The notes beneath the pieces are model-generated. The model did not search any database and was not told the DNA's origin. It saw only the letters and a program-made list of their open reading frames with translations. From NCBI GenBank assembly GCA_002238965.1, contig MPNJ01000011.1, forward strand, positions 1-64,000: DNA of 64,000 nt. The letters are read 5' to 3'. Position 1 is the stretch's first letter, and each line of letters opens with the position of its first letter. Of this stretch, positions 1-7,050 are shown one piece after another. Origin of the DNA: Nitrospinae bacterium bin107. GTDB lineage: Bacteria > UBA8248. The translations under genes were made by a program, and so were the position numbers.

Positions 1-2
1 GC

Positions 3-269
3 ATGACGACGTATGAACACCTCAGCCTCATCATCGGGTCCTTGAACCTCGTCGCCTCCTACGGCGGCCTCGCGCTCATCTACCACGGCATCCGCGTCAT
101 GTCGAAGAACGCCGACATGCGCTCCGCCGACTCCGAGCGCAAGCACGCCGAAGCGATGGGAAAGCACGACGAGGCGATGGCCGAATCCCGCCGCAGGGAG
201 GTGGAGGGCGTCCGCAGGCACGAGGAGTCGATGGCGGCCCTGCGCGAACTCATCGAACGAACCAGATAA
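3..269 (+). CDS. Small membrane protein with coiled-coil tail, copy 1
   Basis: This 88-residue protein has one hydrophobic segment (about residues 8-30, including LALIYHGI) followed by a highly charged helical tail. The tail carries heptad-like repeats of the form KHAEAMG / KHDEAMA and ends in LIERTR. I recognise no named family. Three related copies lie in the window: an intact one at 572-808, an intact one at 17140-17385 and a truncated one near 6827-6918. All sit beside GTAG-headed palindromes. The start is supported by the shared MTTYE N-terminus. The upstream region lies outside the window. The expected topology is an inner-membrane anchor with a cytoplasmic coiled coil; the role is unknown. 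Confidence 0.7.
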   Translation: MTTYEHLSLIIGSLNLVASYGGLALIYHGIRVMSKNADMRSADSERKHAEAMGKHDEAMAESRRREVEGVRRHEESMAALRELIERTR

Positions 270-571
270 CCCGAACCGAGCGCCACGGTCGAAATTCCCG
301 AAGAGGGAAATTCGACGCCCCTACGGGCCACCGCGCCTGTACGCCACGCGGCGGGATGATATCCCCACATCGGCCGGGCTGTGGTAGGGACAGGTCGCGA
401 CCTGTCCCTACGGGGTCGGTGGCCGAAATGATTACGGGGTCGGTGGCCGGAATGACGGCCCAGGGCGCGCGCGGGAGGGCCACGGCAGCGTTTGACGAAG
501 CCCGCGCGCCCTTTTTATACTCATAATCCCACACGAGGGTTCCGATCGGCCCCACTCCGGGGAAAGAACGC
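270..571. repeat. REP-type palindrome cluster between the first two genes
   Basis: This gap has no gene. It holds a perfect 28-bp palindrome at 384-411, starting GTAGGGACAGGTCG and followed by its own reverse complement. A short hairpin element (CGGGATGATATCCCC, near 351-366) precedes it, and two copies of the string TCGGTGGCCGGAATGACG or a close variant follow. The same blocks recur at 809-1120, inside the transposase gene at 1121-1738, and at 1739-2175. Confidence 0.8.
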
Positions 572-808
572 GTGACGACGTACGAATACCTCAGCATCAT
601 TGCGGCCTTCCTGAACGTCATCGCCACCTACGGCTACCTGGCCCTCATCTACCACGGCATCCGCACGATGGAGCGAACCTGCGAGAAGAACTACGGGGAC
701 TCCGAGCGCAAGCACGCCGAATTCATGGCCAGGCACGATGAGTTCATGGCCGAATCCAAACGCAGGCACGACGAGGCGATGGCCGATATCCGGCGCCGGG
801 AAAAGTAA
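572..808 (+). CDS. Small membrane protein with coiled-coil tail, copy 2
   Basis: A 78-residue paralogue of the first gene, starting at GTG. It keeps the MTTYEYLS N-terminus, a hydrophobic segment containing LALIYHGIRTM, and a charged tail with repeated KHAEFMA / RHDEFMA / RHDEAMA heptads. The C-terminus is shorter than in copy 1 and lacks the final RELIERTR block. The preceding GGGGAAAG may act as a ribosome binding site. The regular spacing of His, Glu and Met in the tail suggests an oligomeric coiled coil. It is separated from copy 1 only by palindromic repeats. Function unknown. Confidence 0.65.
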   Translation: MTTYEYLSIIAAFLNVIATYGYLALIYHGIRTMERTCEKNYGDSERKHAEFMARHDEFMAESKRRHDEAMADIRRREK

Positions 809-1120
809 GCGATGTCCAGGCGTTTGTAGCGGACAGCCCCGAGGAGGGGCTGTCCGAGGCCCCCGTGCCTGCACGCCACGCGGCGGGATGATATCCCCAC
901 ATCGGCCGGGCTGTGGTAGGGACAGGTCGCGACCTGTCCCTACGGCCCCCCCCGTGCCTGTCCGTGGTCGCGACCTGTCCCTACGGGGTACGGGGTCGGT
1001 GGCCGAAATGATTACGGGGTCGGTGGCCGGAATGACGAAGGAAAACCACGGGGGGCCGGACAATCCAATGAGCTGGTCCCCACGAAATCTTCCGTGGAAT
1101 GAAAACCGGGGTTCCTGGAG
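809..1120. repeat. REP-type palindrome cluster upstream of the RAYT gene
   Basis: There is no gene here. Palindromes begin with GTAG at 826 (core GGACAGCCCC, then its inverse) and 916-943 (perfect 28 bp). A half-site copy lies near 960-985. The strings CACGCGGCGGGATGATATC and GGTGGCCGGAATGACGAAGG recur as in neighbouring clusters. The RAYT gene begins directly after the cluster. Confidence 0.8.
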
Positions 1121-1738
1121 ATGAAAGACAGGAAGTCGAACAGATTGGAAGGATACGATTATTCGGAAGACGGGTGTTATTTCGTGACGATTTGCGTGCA
1201 AGGCAGAGAAGAATTGTTCGGTGAAATCATCGGCGGTGAGATGGTTTTGAGCGAAGCGGGAGAAATCGCAACAGCGCGATGGCAATGGTTGTCCGAGCGA
1301 TATGATTATGTCGAATTGGATGAATACGTCATGATGCCGAATCATTTCCACGGCATTTTGATCATCCAATCCCGCCGTAGGGACAGGTCGCGACCTGTCC
1401 GGGGTTCCCGCGCCTGTCCAACGCCCCCGCGCCTGCACGCCACGCGGCGGGATGATGTTCCCACATCGCCAGGACGTAACCGTCGGGACAGGTCGCGACC
1501 TGTCCCTACAGATGCGTTGAAAATCAAATCATTGTCGGAATTGATAGGCGCGTTCAAAACCACGTCGTCGAAACGTATACGCGAAAACGGCTTCGCTTCC
1601 TTCAAATGGCAACGATCGTTCTACGATCACGTGATCCGGGATGATTTGGACCTGAACCGCATCCGGGAATACATCCGGGACAATCCGTTGAAATGGGCGC
1701 TCGATGAATACAACCCGGCAAACCACGCGACGGGATGA
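1121..1738 (+). CDS. REP-associated tyrosine transposase (RAYT, Y1/HUH family) interrupted in frame by its own repeats
   Basis: A 205-residue IS200/RAYT-type transposase. RAYTs are single-strand HUH nucleases that act on REP palindromes. The HUH motif is MPNHFHGIL (about residues 70-78). The C-terminal part has the conserved WQRSFYDHVIR segment with the probable catalytic Tyr, then REYIRDNPLKW. Between these halves, residues about 84-130 are encoded by two GTAG-type palindromes and linker repeats (1372-1512) that keep the frame open. Without that insert the protein would be about 158 residues, close to the usual size. The last codons (NHATG) lie in another dispersed repeat block. Activity with the insert is uncertain, but the frame is intact and the catalytic residues are present. 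Confidence 0.85.
   Translation: MKDRKSNRLEGYDYSEDGCYFVTICVQGREELFGEIIGGEMVLSEAGEIATARWQWLSERYDYVELDEYVMMPNHFHGILIIQSRRRDRSRPVRGSRACPTPPRLHATRRDDVPTSPGRNRRDRSRPVPTDALKIKSLSELIGAFKTTSSKRIRENGFASFKWQRSFYDHVIRDDLDLNRIREYIRDNPLKWALDEYNPANHATG
1372..1512. repeat. In-frame REP insertion inside the RAYT gene
   Basis: Two copies of the GTAG palindrome lie inside the coding sequence. One is at 1377-1400 with its right end altered. The other is at 1482-1509 with one mismatch to the 28-bp consensus. They are joined by the CACGCGGCGGGATGATGTTC linker type seen in the intergenic clusters. The insert adds about 47 codons and encodes Arg/Pro-rich peptide including RDRSRPV. It falls between the HUH motif and the helix carrying the catalytic Tyr. 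Confidence 0.85.
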
Positions 1739-2175
1739 TATTCCCACATCGGCAGGACATATCTGTGGTAGGGACAGGCCCCTGTGCCTGTCCGTGGTCG
1801 CGACCTGTCCCTACGGGGCCGGTGGCCGGAATGACGAAGGACAACCACGAGGGTAGGCACCTTCGAGGCGGGCGGCCACAGGTCGAAATTCCCGAAGAGG
1901 GGAGTTCGACGCCCCTACGGGCCCACCGCGTTTTGAATCGAATTTGTATCCGTAGGGACAGGCCCCTGTGCCTGTCCGGGGTCGCGACCTGTCCGGGGCC
2001 CCTGTGCCTGTCCGAGATCCCCGCGCCTGTCCGAGGCCCCCGCGCCTGCACACCCCGCGGCGGGATGATATCCCCACATCGGTAGAACGTATCTGTAGCG
2101 GACAGGCCCCTGCGCCTGTCCGGGGTCGCGACCTGTCCCTACGGAGCCGGTGGCCGGAATGACGAAGGACGACCA
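1739..2175. repeat. REP-type palindrome cluster downstream of the RAYT gene
   Basis: There is no gene here. Expanded palindrome variants lie near 1771-1812, 1951-2000 and 2096-2141; in these the GGGACAGG arms are separated by CCCCTGTGCCTGTCC-type inserts. Two copies of GGTGGCCGGAATGACGAAGG occur (near 1822 and 2149). The block GGGATGATATTCCCACATCGG that begins the cluster overlaps the 3' end of the RAYT gene. Confidence 0.75.
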
Positions 2176-2192
2176 CAGAAGCGCCCACACCC

Positions 2193-2226
2193 CAAAAAAA
2201 GACGGCCCCCGTCTCCGGGGCCGCCT
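2193..2226 (-). terminator. Rho-independent terminator, leftward
   Basis: Read leftward, a stem of CGGCCCC / GGGGGCCG closes on a short GAGAC-type loop and is followed by TCTTTTTTT. It ends transcription coming from the lipoprotein gene about 290 bp to the right. Confidence 0.75.
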
Positions 2227-2285
2227 CTTTGAATCCATCCCTCGGCGGGGTTGCCAAGCGAGTCCAAACCAGCTATAGAAACTGC

Positions 2286-2395
2286 TTGGGGGTTACTCAT
2301 TATTCCCCGCCCACGCTGAGAGGACTCAAACTCTGTCGCACGGGCCGGTACAATTTGCTCCCGACGATGTAGAGCAACCAATGAGTAACCCCCAA
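2286..2395. repeat. Spaced inverted repeat in lipoprotein 3' region
   Basis: TTGGGGGTTACTCATT (2286-2301) is repeated in inverted orientation at 2380-2395, with about 78 bp between. It lies between the lipoprotein stop and the terminator, so it may fold in the mRNA 3' region or be a small mobile-element remnant. The interior contains AGAGGACTCAAA, which resembles the leader repeats at 4.2-4.8 kb. Confidence 0.6.
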
Positions 2396-2513
2396 AAGAA
2401 GTCACCCGCTCTTCCCCGGCAACCTGCGCTTTCTCTTTTACACAACCTGCCAGAACCGCCCCGGCCCCGGGGCCGTGAAGCCCCGGAAGCCTGAGGCGTC
2501 CTGCTCTTCGCTG

Positions 2514-4178
2514 CTACTGCTTGTTCGCGCCGAACGCGCCGACCATCCGGCCGATGGTGCTGAACTCGGAAGCGAAAGTACCGGTCACGGTCGTTGGGAT
2601 GTTGCTGCCGTCGCCGCCCGGTGGGTCTCCGGGCATTTCGTCGTACATCGTACCGCTCCACGTGCCGGACGCCGGCGCCTTGTTGCCATTGATTGACCAT
2701 ACCGTGGGGTTAGCCGCGGGAGCCGTGATCGCCCCAGCTGCAGCCAAGCCACCGCGGGCCAGCGACACGCTCCAGCCCGGATCCTCGGACCCGTCGTTCA
2801 GCCGGAAGTTGTCGATCGTGCCGGTCACACCTGCGGTCGTGCCGGTCCCGAACGTGGCTGACAGTTCGGCGTCCGCCGTGAAGTGCCCGCCGTTGCCCGT
2901 ACCGTCGAGCGGATTGCTCATGGCGAACTTGCCGACGGCGTGTCCGGCATAGGTCGCGCTACCGGTAATTGTGGTCAGGTCGCCGCCGTTGTCAAGATCG
3001 CCTGAGTTAGGCTCAACAACCCCGGCGAATGCACTGGCGGCCGTCGGCTCGCCGTCACTGTCCTTGCTGACCCACCAGCCGTAGTACAGGTACTCGCCAT
3101 CGGGCTGGGACACCATCGCGCCCTTGTCGGGCGTGAACGTCCAGGTTCCGCCCAACAAACTCGGGCTGCCCGAACCGTCATTGGTCGAGGAGCAGTCGGT
3201 TCCAGTGCAACTGTATTCTCCCGGTGCACCGTCGTAAGTGCCGCGAATGTAAACCGCGTCGCTCCTGTCGGGAACCTGGTGAGTCTGGGTTCCTGAGTGC
3301 GTGAATCCAGATGCCATAACCAGACCGAGGTTGGCGGTGGTCACTTCCAGCGAACCGTTAGTGAGGTTGTGTACTTCTCCGAAATCATCCGTCTCCGGGG
3401 TACCCCGGTTCGTGTAGACCCTGGCTTCGTTGGTGACCTTCGCGGCGCCAGTACCTGTTGAAAGGGCATAGTCCATGCCGTTCCAGCTGCCCAACGCTCC
3501 GGCAGAAGCGCCGGCCTTGAGTTCAACTGCATCTGGGTTTGAGCCGTCGCCAGTATCGGGCAGCGCTCCCGCGCCTTCAGCGGCATCAATCGTGAGGCCT
3601 GACGCCGCCAGGTCAGGATCGCCAATGTTATCCAGCGCGGTTTGTGTTGCAGGAGTCGGCCCCGCAAGCGCCGCGTGCAATAACTTGCCCGTTTCCGCCA
3701 TGGCCTCCCGCATCGCGTCGTAGGCATCCTCACGCGCAGCCATGATGCTCGCCTTCTTGGTGCCGAGGTTGCCTTCGACCACGTCGATCGCCGTGTTGAA
3801 CGCAGCCTTTTCATCGTCCGAAAGGTCGGACGCGTCCATGACCGCCGTCTTCGCGGCGGCAACCGCCGTATCGGCGGAGCCGATCGCAGCGTCCGACGCG
3901 TCGTCGGTCAAGCCGGCGACGGTGGTTCTCGCGGTACCGATGGCCGAGTTGATGGCCGAGCGCTGCGCCGCTTGACTCTCCATCAGCAGCTCATCAGCCG
4001 AGGTGCACGTCATGTCCGCATTGTACCGACCGCCCGCACCCTCGCATTCCATCTGCGGATCCGGCATCGTGTCCGGCATCTGGGCCGTTCCACCGCCGCC
4101 GCCGCAGCCGGCCAGCGTCAGCGCGAAAGCCGCTGCGAGCATGAATGAGAAGATTTTGTCACTTGTGAGTTTCATCAC
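2514..4178 (-). CDS. Lipoprotein with helical N-terminal part and TbpB-like C-terminal beta domain
   Basis: A 554-residue lipoprotein. The signal peptide ends in a lipobox (TLAGC, Cys about 25), followed by poly-Gly. Residues about 60-170 are Ala-rich and helical. The C-terminal half is Gly/Ser/Thr-rich with the pattern of transferrin-binding-protein-like or factor-H-binding-like barrels: GHAVGKFAMSN, then a strand ending VTGTIDNFRL, and a final TGTFASEFS...GRMVGAFGANK. Such proteins are usually surface lipoproteins that bind host proteins or metal ligands; the ligand here is unknown. The start may be GTG at 4178 or ATG at 4175. AGGAGG at 4188-4193 favours this region. A leader repeat overlaps the start. 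Confidence 0.75.
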   Translation of the reverse strand: MMKLTSDKIFSFMLAAAFALTLAGCGGGGGTAQMPDTMPDPQMECEGAGGRYNADMTCTSADELLMESQAAQRSAINSAIGTARTTVAGLTDDASDAAIGSADTAVAAAKTAVMDASDLSDDEKAAFNTAIDVVEGNLGTKKASIMAAREDAYDAMREAMAETGKLLHAALAGPTPATQTALDNIGDPDLAASGLTIDAAEGAGALPDTGDGSNPDAVELKAGASAGALGSWNGMDYALSTGTGAAKVTNEARVYTNRGTPETDDFGEVHNLTNGSLEVTTANLGLVMASGFTHSGTQTHQVPDRSDAVYIRGTYDGAPGEYSCTGTDCSSTNDGSGSPSLLGGTWTFTPDKGAMVSQPDGEYLYYGWWVSKDSDGEPTAASAFAGVVEPNSGDLDNGGDLTTITGSATYAGHAVGKFAMSNPLDGTGNGGHFTADAELSATFGTGTTAGVTGTIDNFRLNDGSEDPGWSVSLARGGLAAAGAITAPAANPTVWSINGNKAPASGTWSGTMYDEMPGDPPGGDGSNIPTTVTGTFASEFSTIGRMVGAFGANKQ

Positions 4179-4813
4179 TTTTTGAGTCCTCCTAGTCTCG
4201 TGATATTAAAGAGCTTCGCAACTACAAAACTTTTGAGAAGTATTTTGATTCGACCTCCTTTCTGTTGTCTTTCCGACTTTCCTTGAATCCTTCGTTATCG
4301 GGCTTCTTTCGTTTCGTCGCGTTTCATTTCATCGGAGCGGGGCCGGTTCGCGCGGCCGCCGGCCCGGACATCTGGGTCCGGGCCGATGGCCGGCTTATCC
4401 ACGAGACTGGTGTGGGATGCGTTGCGAGCTTCATGATGGATTGAGTCCTCCCGCCTCGTGATATGAAACTTCTCCGGCCCGCGCCGGAATTCCCAAGTCT
4501 CCTTTTTCCGGCGCCTTCCGGCTTGCGTGCTTCCCTGGCCGGAGCGCCGCCCCGGCGAACGAAGCGCCGGGCGTCTTTCTGATAGATTCACGAGACGGGA
4601 GAGGGTTTTGTGGCGTGCTGCATCATGGGTTGAGTCCTCTTAGCCTCGTGAGTTGCTGCTTCCCCGGCTCTTGCCGGGCTTTCCGTCTTTCTTCAGGACC
4701 GGAGCCGCCGCTTGCGCGAACGCGAAGCTCAGGGCCTGTACTTGAATCGATTCACGAGACGGGAGAGGGTTTTGTGGCGTGGTGCATCCTGGGCTGAGTC
4801 CTCTGGCCTCGTG
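4160..4813 (-). repeat. Four degenerate leader repeats, each with a ribosome site and ATG
   Basis: Three copies of a 61-62 bp unit (4400-4460, 4589-4650, 4753-4813) are bounded by CACGAG and CTCGTG. A fourth partial copy at about 4160-4202 forms the leader of the lipoprotein gene. Read leftward each unit contains CACGAG, an AGGAGG-like site, GACTCA and an ATG. The two outer copies encode complete micro-peptides: MHHATKPSPVS (4752-4787) and MMQHATKPSPVS (4588-4626). The copy at 4400-4460 starts MKLATHPTPVS but reads through. The lipoprotein itself starts MKLTS. Copies are spaced about 165-240 bp apart. Confidence 0.7.
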
Positions 4814-4984
4814 ATTTCGTACTGCATCCGACCGGAATCATTCTGGGTCGTCGTCTTCCGGTCTGTCAAGCCATGCGCAAGAGCGGGCTTAGGGTTCCCG
4901 CCTCATCCAGCTTTCGCGGCGTGATCCGCGTTGCGTTTGAGCGGGCGGCCCTGATAGCGACTACTCTCGCGTATTGCTTGGCAT

Positions 4985-5019
4985 TTATGATAGTGCGGCA
5001 AGTATTCCGCTTTTGTCAA
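4985..5019 (-). promoter_or_regulatory. Possible promoter for the leader-repeat region
   Basis: Read leftward, TTGACA (5014-5019) is a perfect -35 match. A TATCAT box follows, but 21 bp away, which is too long for a standard sigma-70 promoter. The stretch is unusually AT-rich and lies upstream of all four leader repeats. Weak call. Confidence 0.25.
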
Positions 5020-5120
5020 CCCTTTAATTGAACTTGCGCGCAACTTTCAATCCGTCCGCTTCCGCGGGGTGACGGATCGAGTATGAACCAACGGGATTTG
5101 ATGATCAAACGCTACCTTGT

Positions 5121-5422
5121 GTAGCGGACAGCCCCGAGGAGGGGTTGTCCGGGGCCTCCGTGGTTGTCCTTTCCGTGGTTGTCCTGTTTGACGTGATGAT
5201 TCTGTAGGGACAGGCCCCCGTGCCTGTCCGAAGCCCCCGCGCCTGTCCCTGCGACCACGGGGATGGCGCGATACGGGCGGCCACAGGGGGCCGCCCCTAC
5301 GGGCGTCATTCGGGGAGGTGTGTAGGTGGCGTTCCCTACTTGGGAACGCCACATATTATGCGACCCGCATTGTGACGGCGAAAAAGCACGGGACGCATAT
5401 ATGTCGGACATATATGTCCGAC
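5121..5422. repeat. REP-type palindrome cluster upstream of carbamate kinase
   Basis: There is no gene here. GTAG-headed palindromes start at 5121 and 5204. A GTGGCGTTCCC palindrome with its inverse lies at 5326-5352. GTCGGACATATATGTCCGAC, a perfect 20-bp palindrome, lies at 5403-5422. The last recurs in a longer form at 52303-52330. Confidence 0.75.
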
Positions 5423-5586
5423 CTACACATGGGCGGCGGTTCAACCCTCTCCCCCAACCCCCCCTACCCCCCCGCCCCGCGCATGTTGTAAGATGTCCCT
5501 CCCGGCCGAGGGACGGCGCGGGCCTTTTCCGCATGGTTGTATGCCGCCGCTCCCGAGGCCGGGCTTTCTGAACGGGAGATACCCCG

Positions 5587-6552
5587 ATGCCCGCCCCGCC
5601 CGGCCTTCCCGACCGCCTGCTCGTCGCCGTGGGCGGCAACGCGACCCACCCGCCCGAGATACGCGGCACCGCGGCGGAACAGGCCGCCATCGCCGCCGCG
5701 ACTGGCCGCGCGCTGCTCCCGCTGCTCCAGCTCGAGAACGAACTCATCGTCACGCACGGCAACGGCCCCGTGGTCGGCAAGATACTCATGCGCCAGGCGG
5801 TCTCGAGCGAGCAGGTGACGCCCATGACGCTCGACATCTGCGTCGCCCACAGCCAGGGCGGCATCGCCTACCTCCTCATGCAGGCGTTCGAGAACGCGCT
5901 GAGGCGCGCGGGGAACCCCCGCCACGTGGTCTGCCTGCTGACGCAGGTGGAGGTCGACCCGGCGGACCCGGCCTTCGACGCGCCCACCAAGTTCGTCGGC
6001 TACACCTACACCGAAGAAGAGGCCAGAAGATACGAGCGCGAGATGGGCTGGACGTTCCGGGAGGATTCAGGACGCGGCTGGCGGCACGTGGTCGCATCGC
6101 CCATGCCGAAGCACATCGTGGACATCTCGCTCATCGAGACGATCGCAAGGAGCGGCGCGGTGGTCATCGCGGGCGGAGGAGGCGGCATCCCCGTCGTGCG
6201 GGAAGCCGACGGCGCGCGGCGCGGACTCGCCGCGGTCATCGACAAGGATTTGACTTCGGCGCTCATGGCGAACGTGCTCGGCGTCGAGACGATGATGATA
6301 TTAACGGCCGTGCCGCACGTTTCGATCCACTTCGGGACGCCGCAGCAGCAGGATTTGGAGAGAGTCTCCCTTGCAGACCTCAGGAAATACCACGCCGAGG
6401 GCCACTTCCCGCACGGCAGCATGGGCCCCAAGATCGAGGCGGCCGTCCGGTTTCTGGAGGGCGGCGGGCGGCGCGTCCACATCGCCGCGCTCGAAGACGC
6501 CCTCCCCGCCCTGAGAGGCGACGCGGGGACTTGTATATATAAAGAGGAATGA
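5587..6552 (+). CDS. arcC: Carbamate kinase
   Basis: A 321-residue amino-acid-kinase-fold enzyme that interconverts carbamoyl phosphate + ADP with ATP + carbamate. The N-terminal phosphate loop is VAVGGNA (residues 13-19). THGNGP follows at 56-61, a Gly-rich loop GGGGGIPVV near 197, and DKDLTSALMA near 220. Length matches the family (about 310-320). No arginine deiminase or ornithine carbamoyltransferase gene is nearby. Instead a ring-opening amidohydrolase and FdrA/DUF1116 genes follow, so the likely source of carbamoyl phosphate is ureido-compound breakdown, not arginine. It is flanked by palindromic repeats on both sides and may be transcribed alone. Confidence 0.93.
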   Translation: MPAPPGLPDRLLVAVGGNATHPPEIRGTAAEQAAIAAATGRALLPLLQLENELIVTHGNGPVVGKILMRQAVSSEQVTPMTLDICVAHSQGGIAYLLMQAFENALRRAGNPRHVVCLLTQVEVDPADPAFDAPTKFVGYTYTEEEARRYEREMGWTFREDSGRGWRHVVASPMPKHIVDISLIETIARSGAVVIAGGGGGIPVVREADGARRGLAAVIDKDLTSALMANVLGVETMMILTAVPHVSIHFGTPQQQDLERVSLADLRKYHAEGHFPHGSMGPKIEAAVRFLEGGGRRVHIAALEDALPALRGDAGTCIYKEE

Positions 6553-6571
6553 CCCTCGGACACGTTTTCCC

Positions 6572-6728
6572 GTAGGGGCGGGCCCCTGTGCCCGCCCTAC
6601 CCCCCGTGGTTGTCCTTCGCAAAACGGCGGCATCGGACAGGCACGGGGGCCTGTCCCTACGGGCGGCGCGGTTTCGTTCGTCATCGAGGCCACCGATCCT
6701 GTAGGGACAGGTCGCGACCTGTCCCTAC
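6572..6728. repeat. REP-type palindromes between arcC and the amidohydrolase
   Basis: There is no gene here. A 29-bp GTAGGGGCGGGCC-type palindrome lies at 6572-6600. An inverted GGACAGGCACGGGGGCCTGTCC copy lies near 6635-6662. A perfect 28-bp GTAGGGACAGGTCG palindrome lies at 6701-6728. Confidence 0.8.
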
Positions 6729-6826
6729 GGCAAACCCCGCGAACCCTCCCTCCCCGGTCGCGTCGAACCCTCATTCATCAATCGGGTTCGACCTACCCCT
6801 TGATATTCCACCTCGGCCGGGTCGGA

Positions 6827-6918
6827 TTACCCGGTTCGCTCGATGAGCGCGCGCAGGGCCGCCATGGACTCCTCGTGCCTTCGGATGCCTTCCTCTTCCC
6901 TGCGGCGGGATTCAGCCT
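6827..6918 (-). pseudogene. 3' remnant of a small membrane/coiled-coil gene
   Basis: Read leftward, the segment encodes AESRRREEEGIRRHEESM and then AALRALIERTG before a TAA stop. This matches the C-terminal tail of the proteins at 3-269 and 17140-17385. The membrane segment and start are missing. The break lies where the sequence becomes TTCAGCCTTCGCACAAACCG, which matches the interior of the MITE-like elements at 39.6 and 52.6 kb, so the copy appears cut by such an element. Confidence 0.7.
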
Positions 6919-7050
6919 TCGCACAAACCGCCAGGCTTCATCCCCGCCACTTTGGACAGCCTCGCGCGGTGGTGCTACGTTTTCCACCTCACGACGATTC
7001 CCGTATCCACCCGCGCCCGAGGGCGCGCACGAGGCGAAGGAGGGTTCAAG

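Noticed and set aside
270-2175. A CRISPR array suggested by the repeated palindromes
   Set aside because: Unit spacing is irregular, intervening sequences are themselves repeats, and no cas genes are present. The units are REP-type elements.
5493-6542. A 349-codon Arg/Pro-rich open frame overlapping carbamate kinase
   Set aside because: It is a shadow frame of arcC. The composition (R, P, G, H) is what GC-rich antiframes give, and arcC has all its catalytic motifs.
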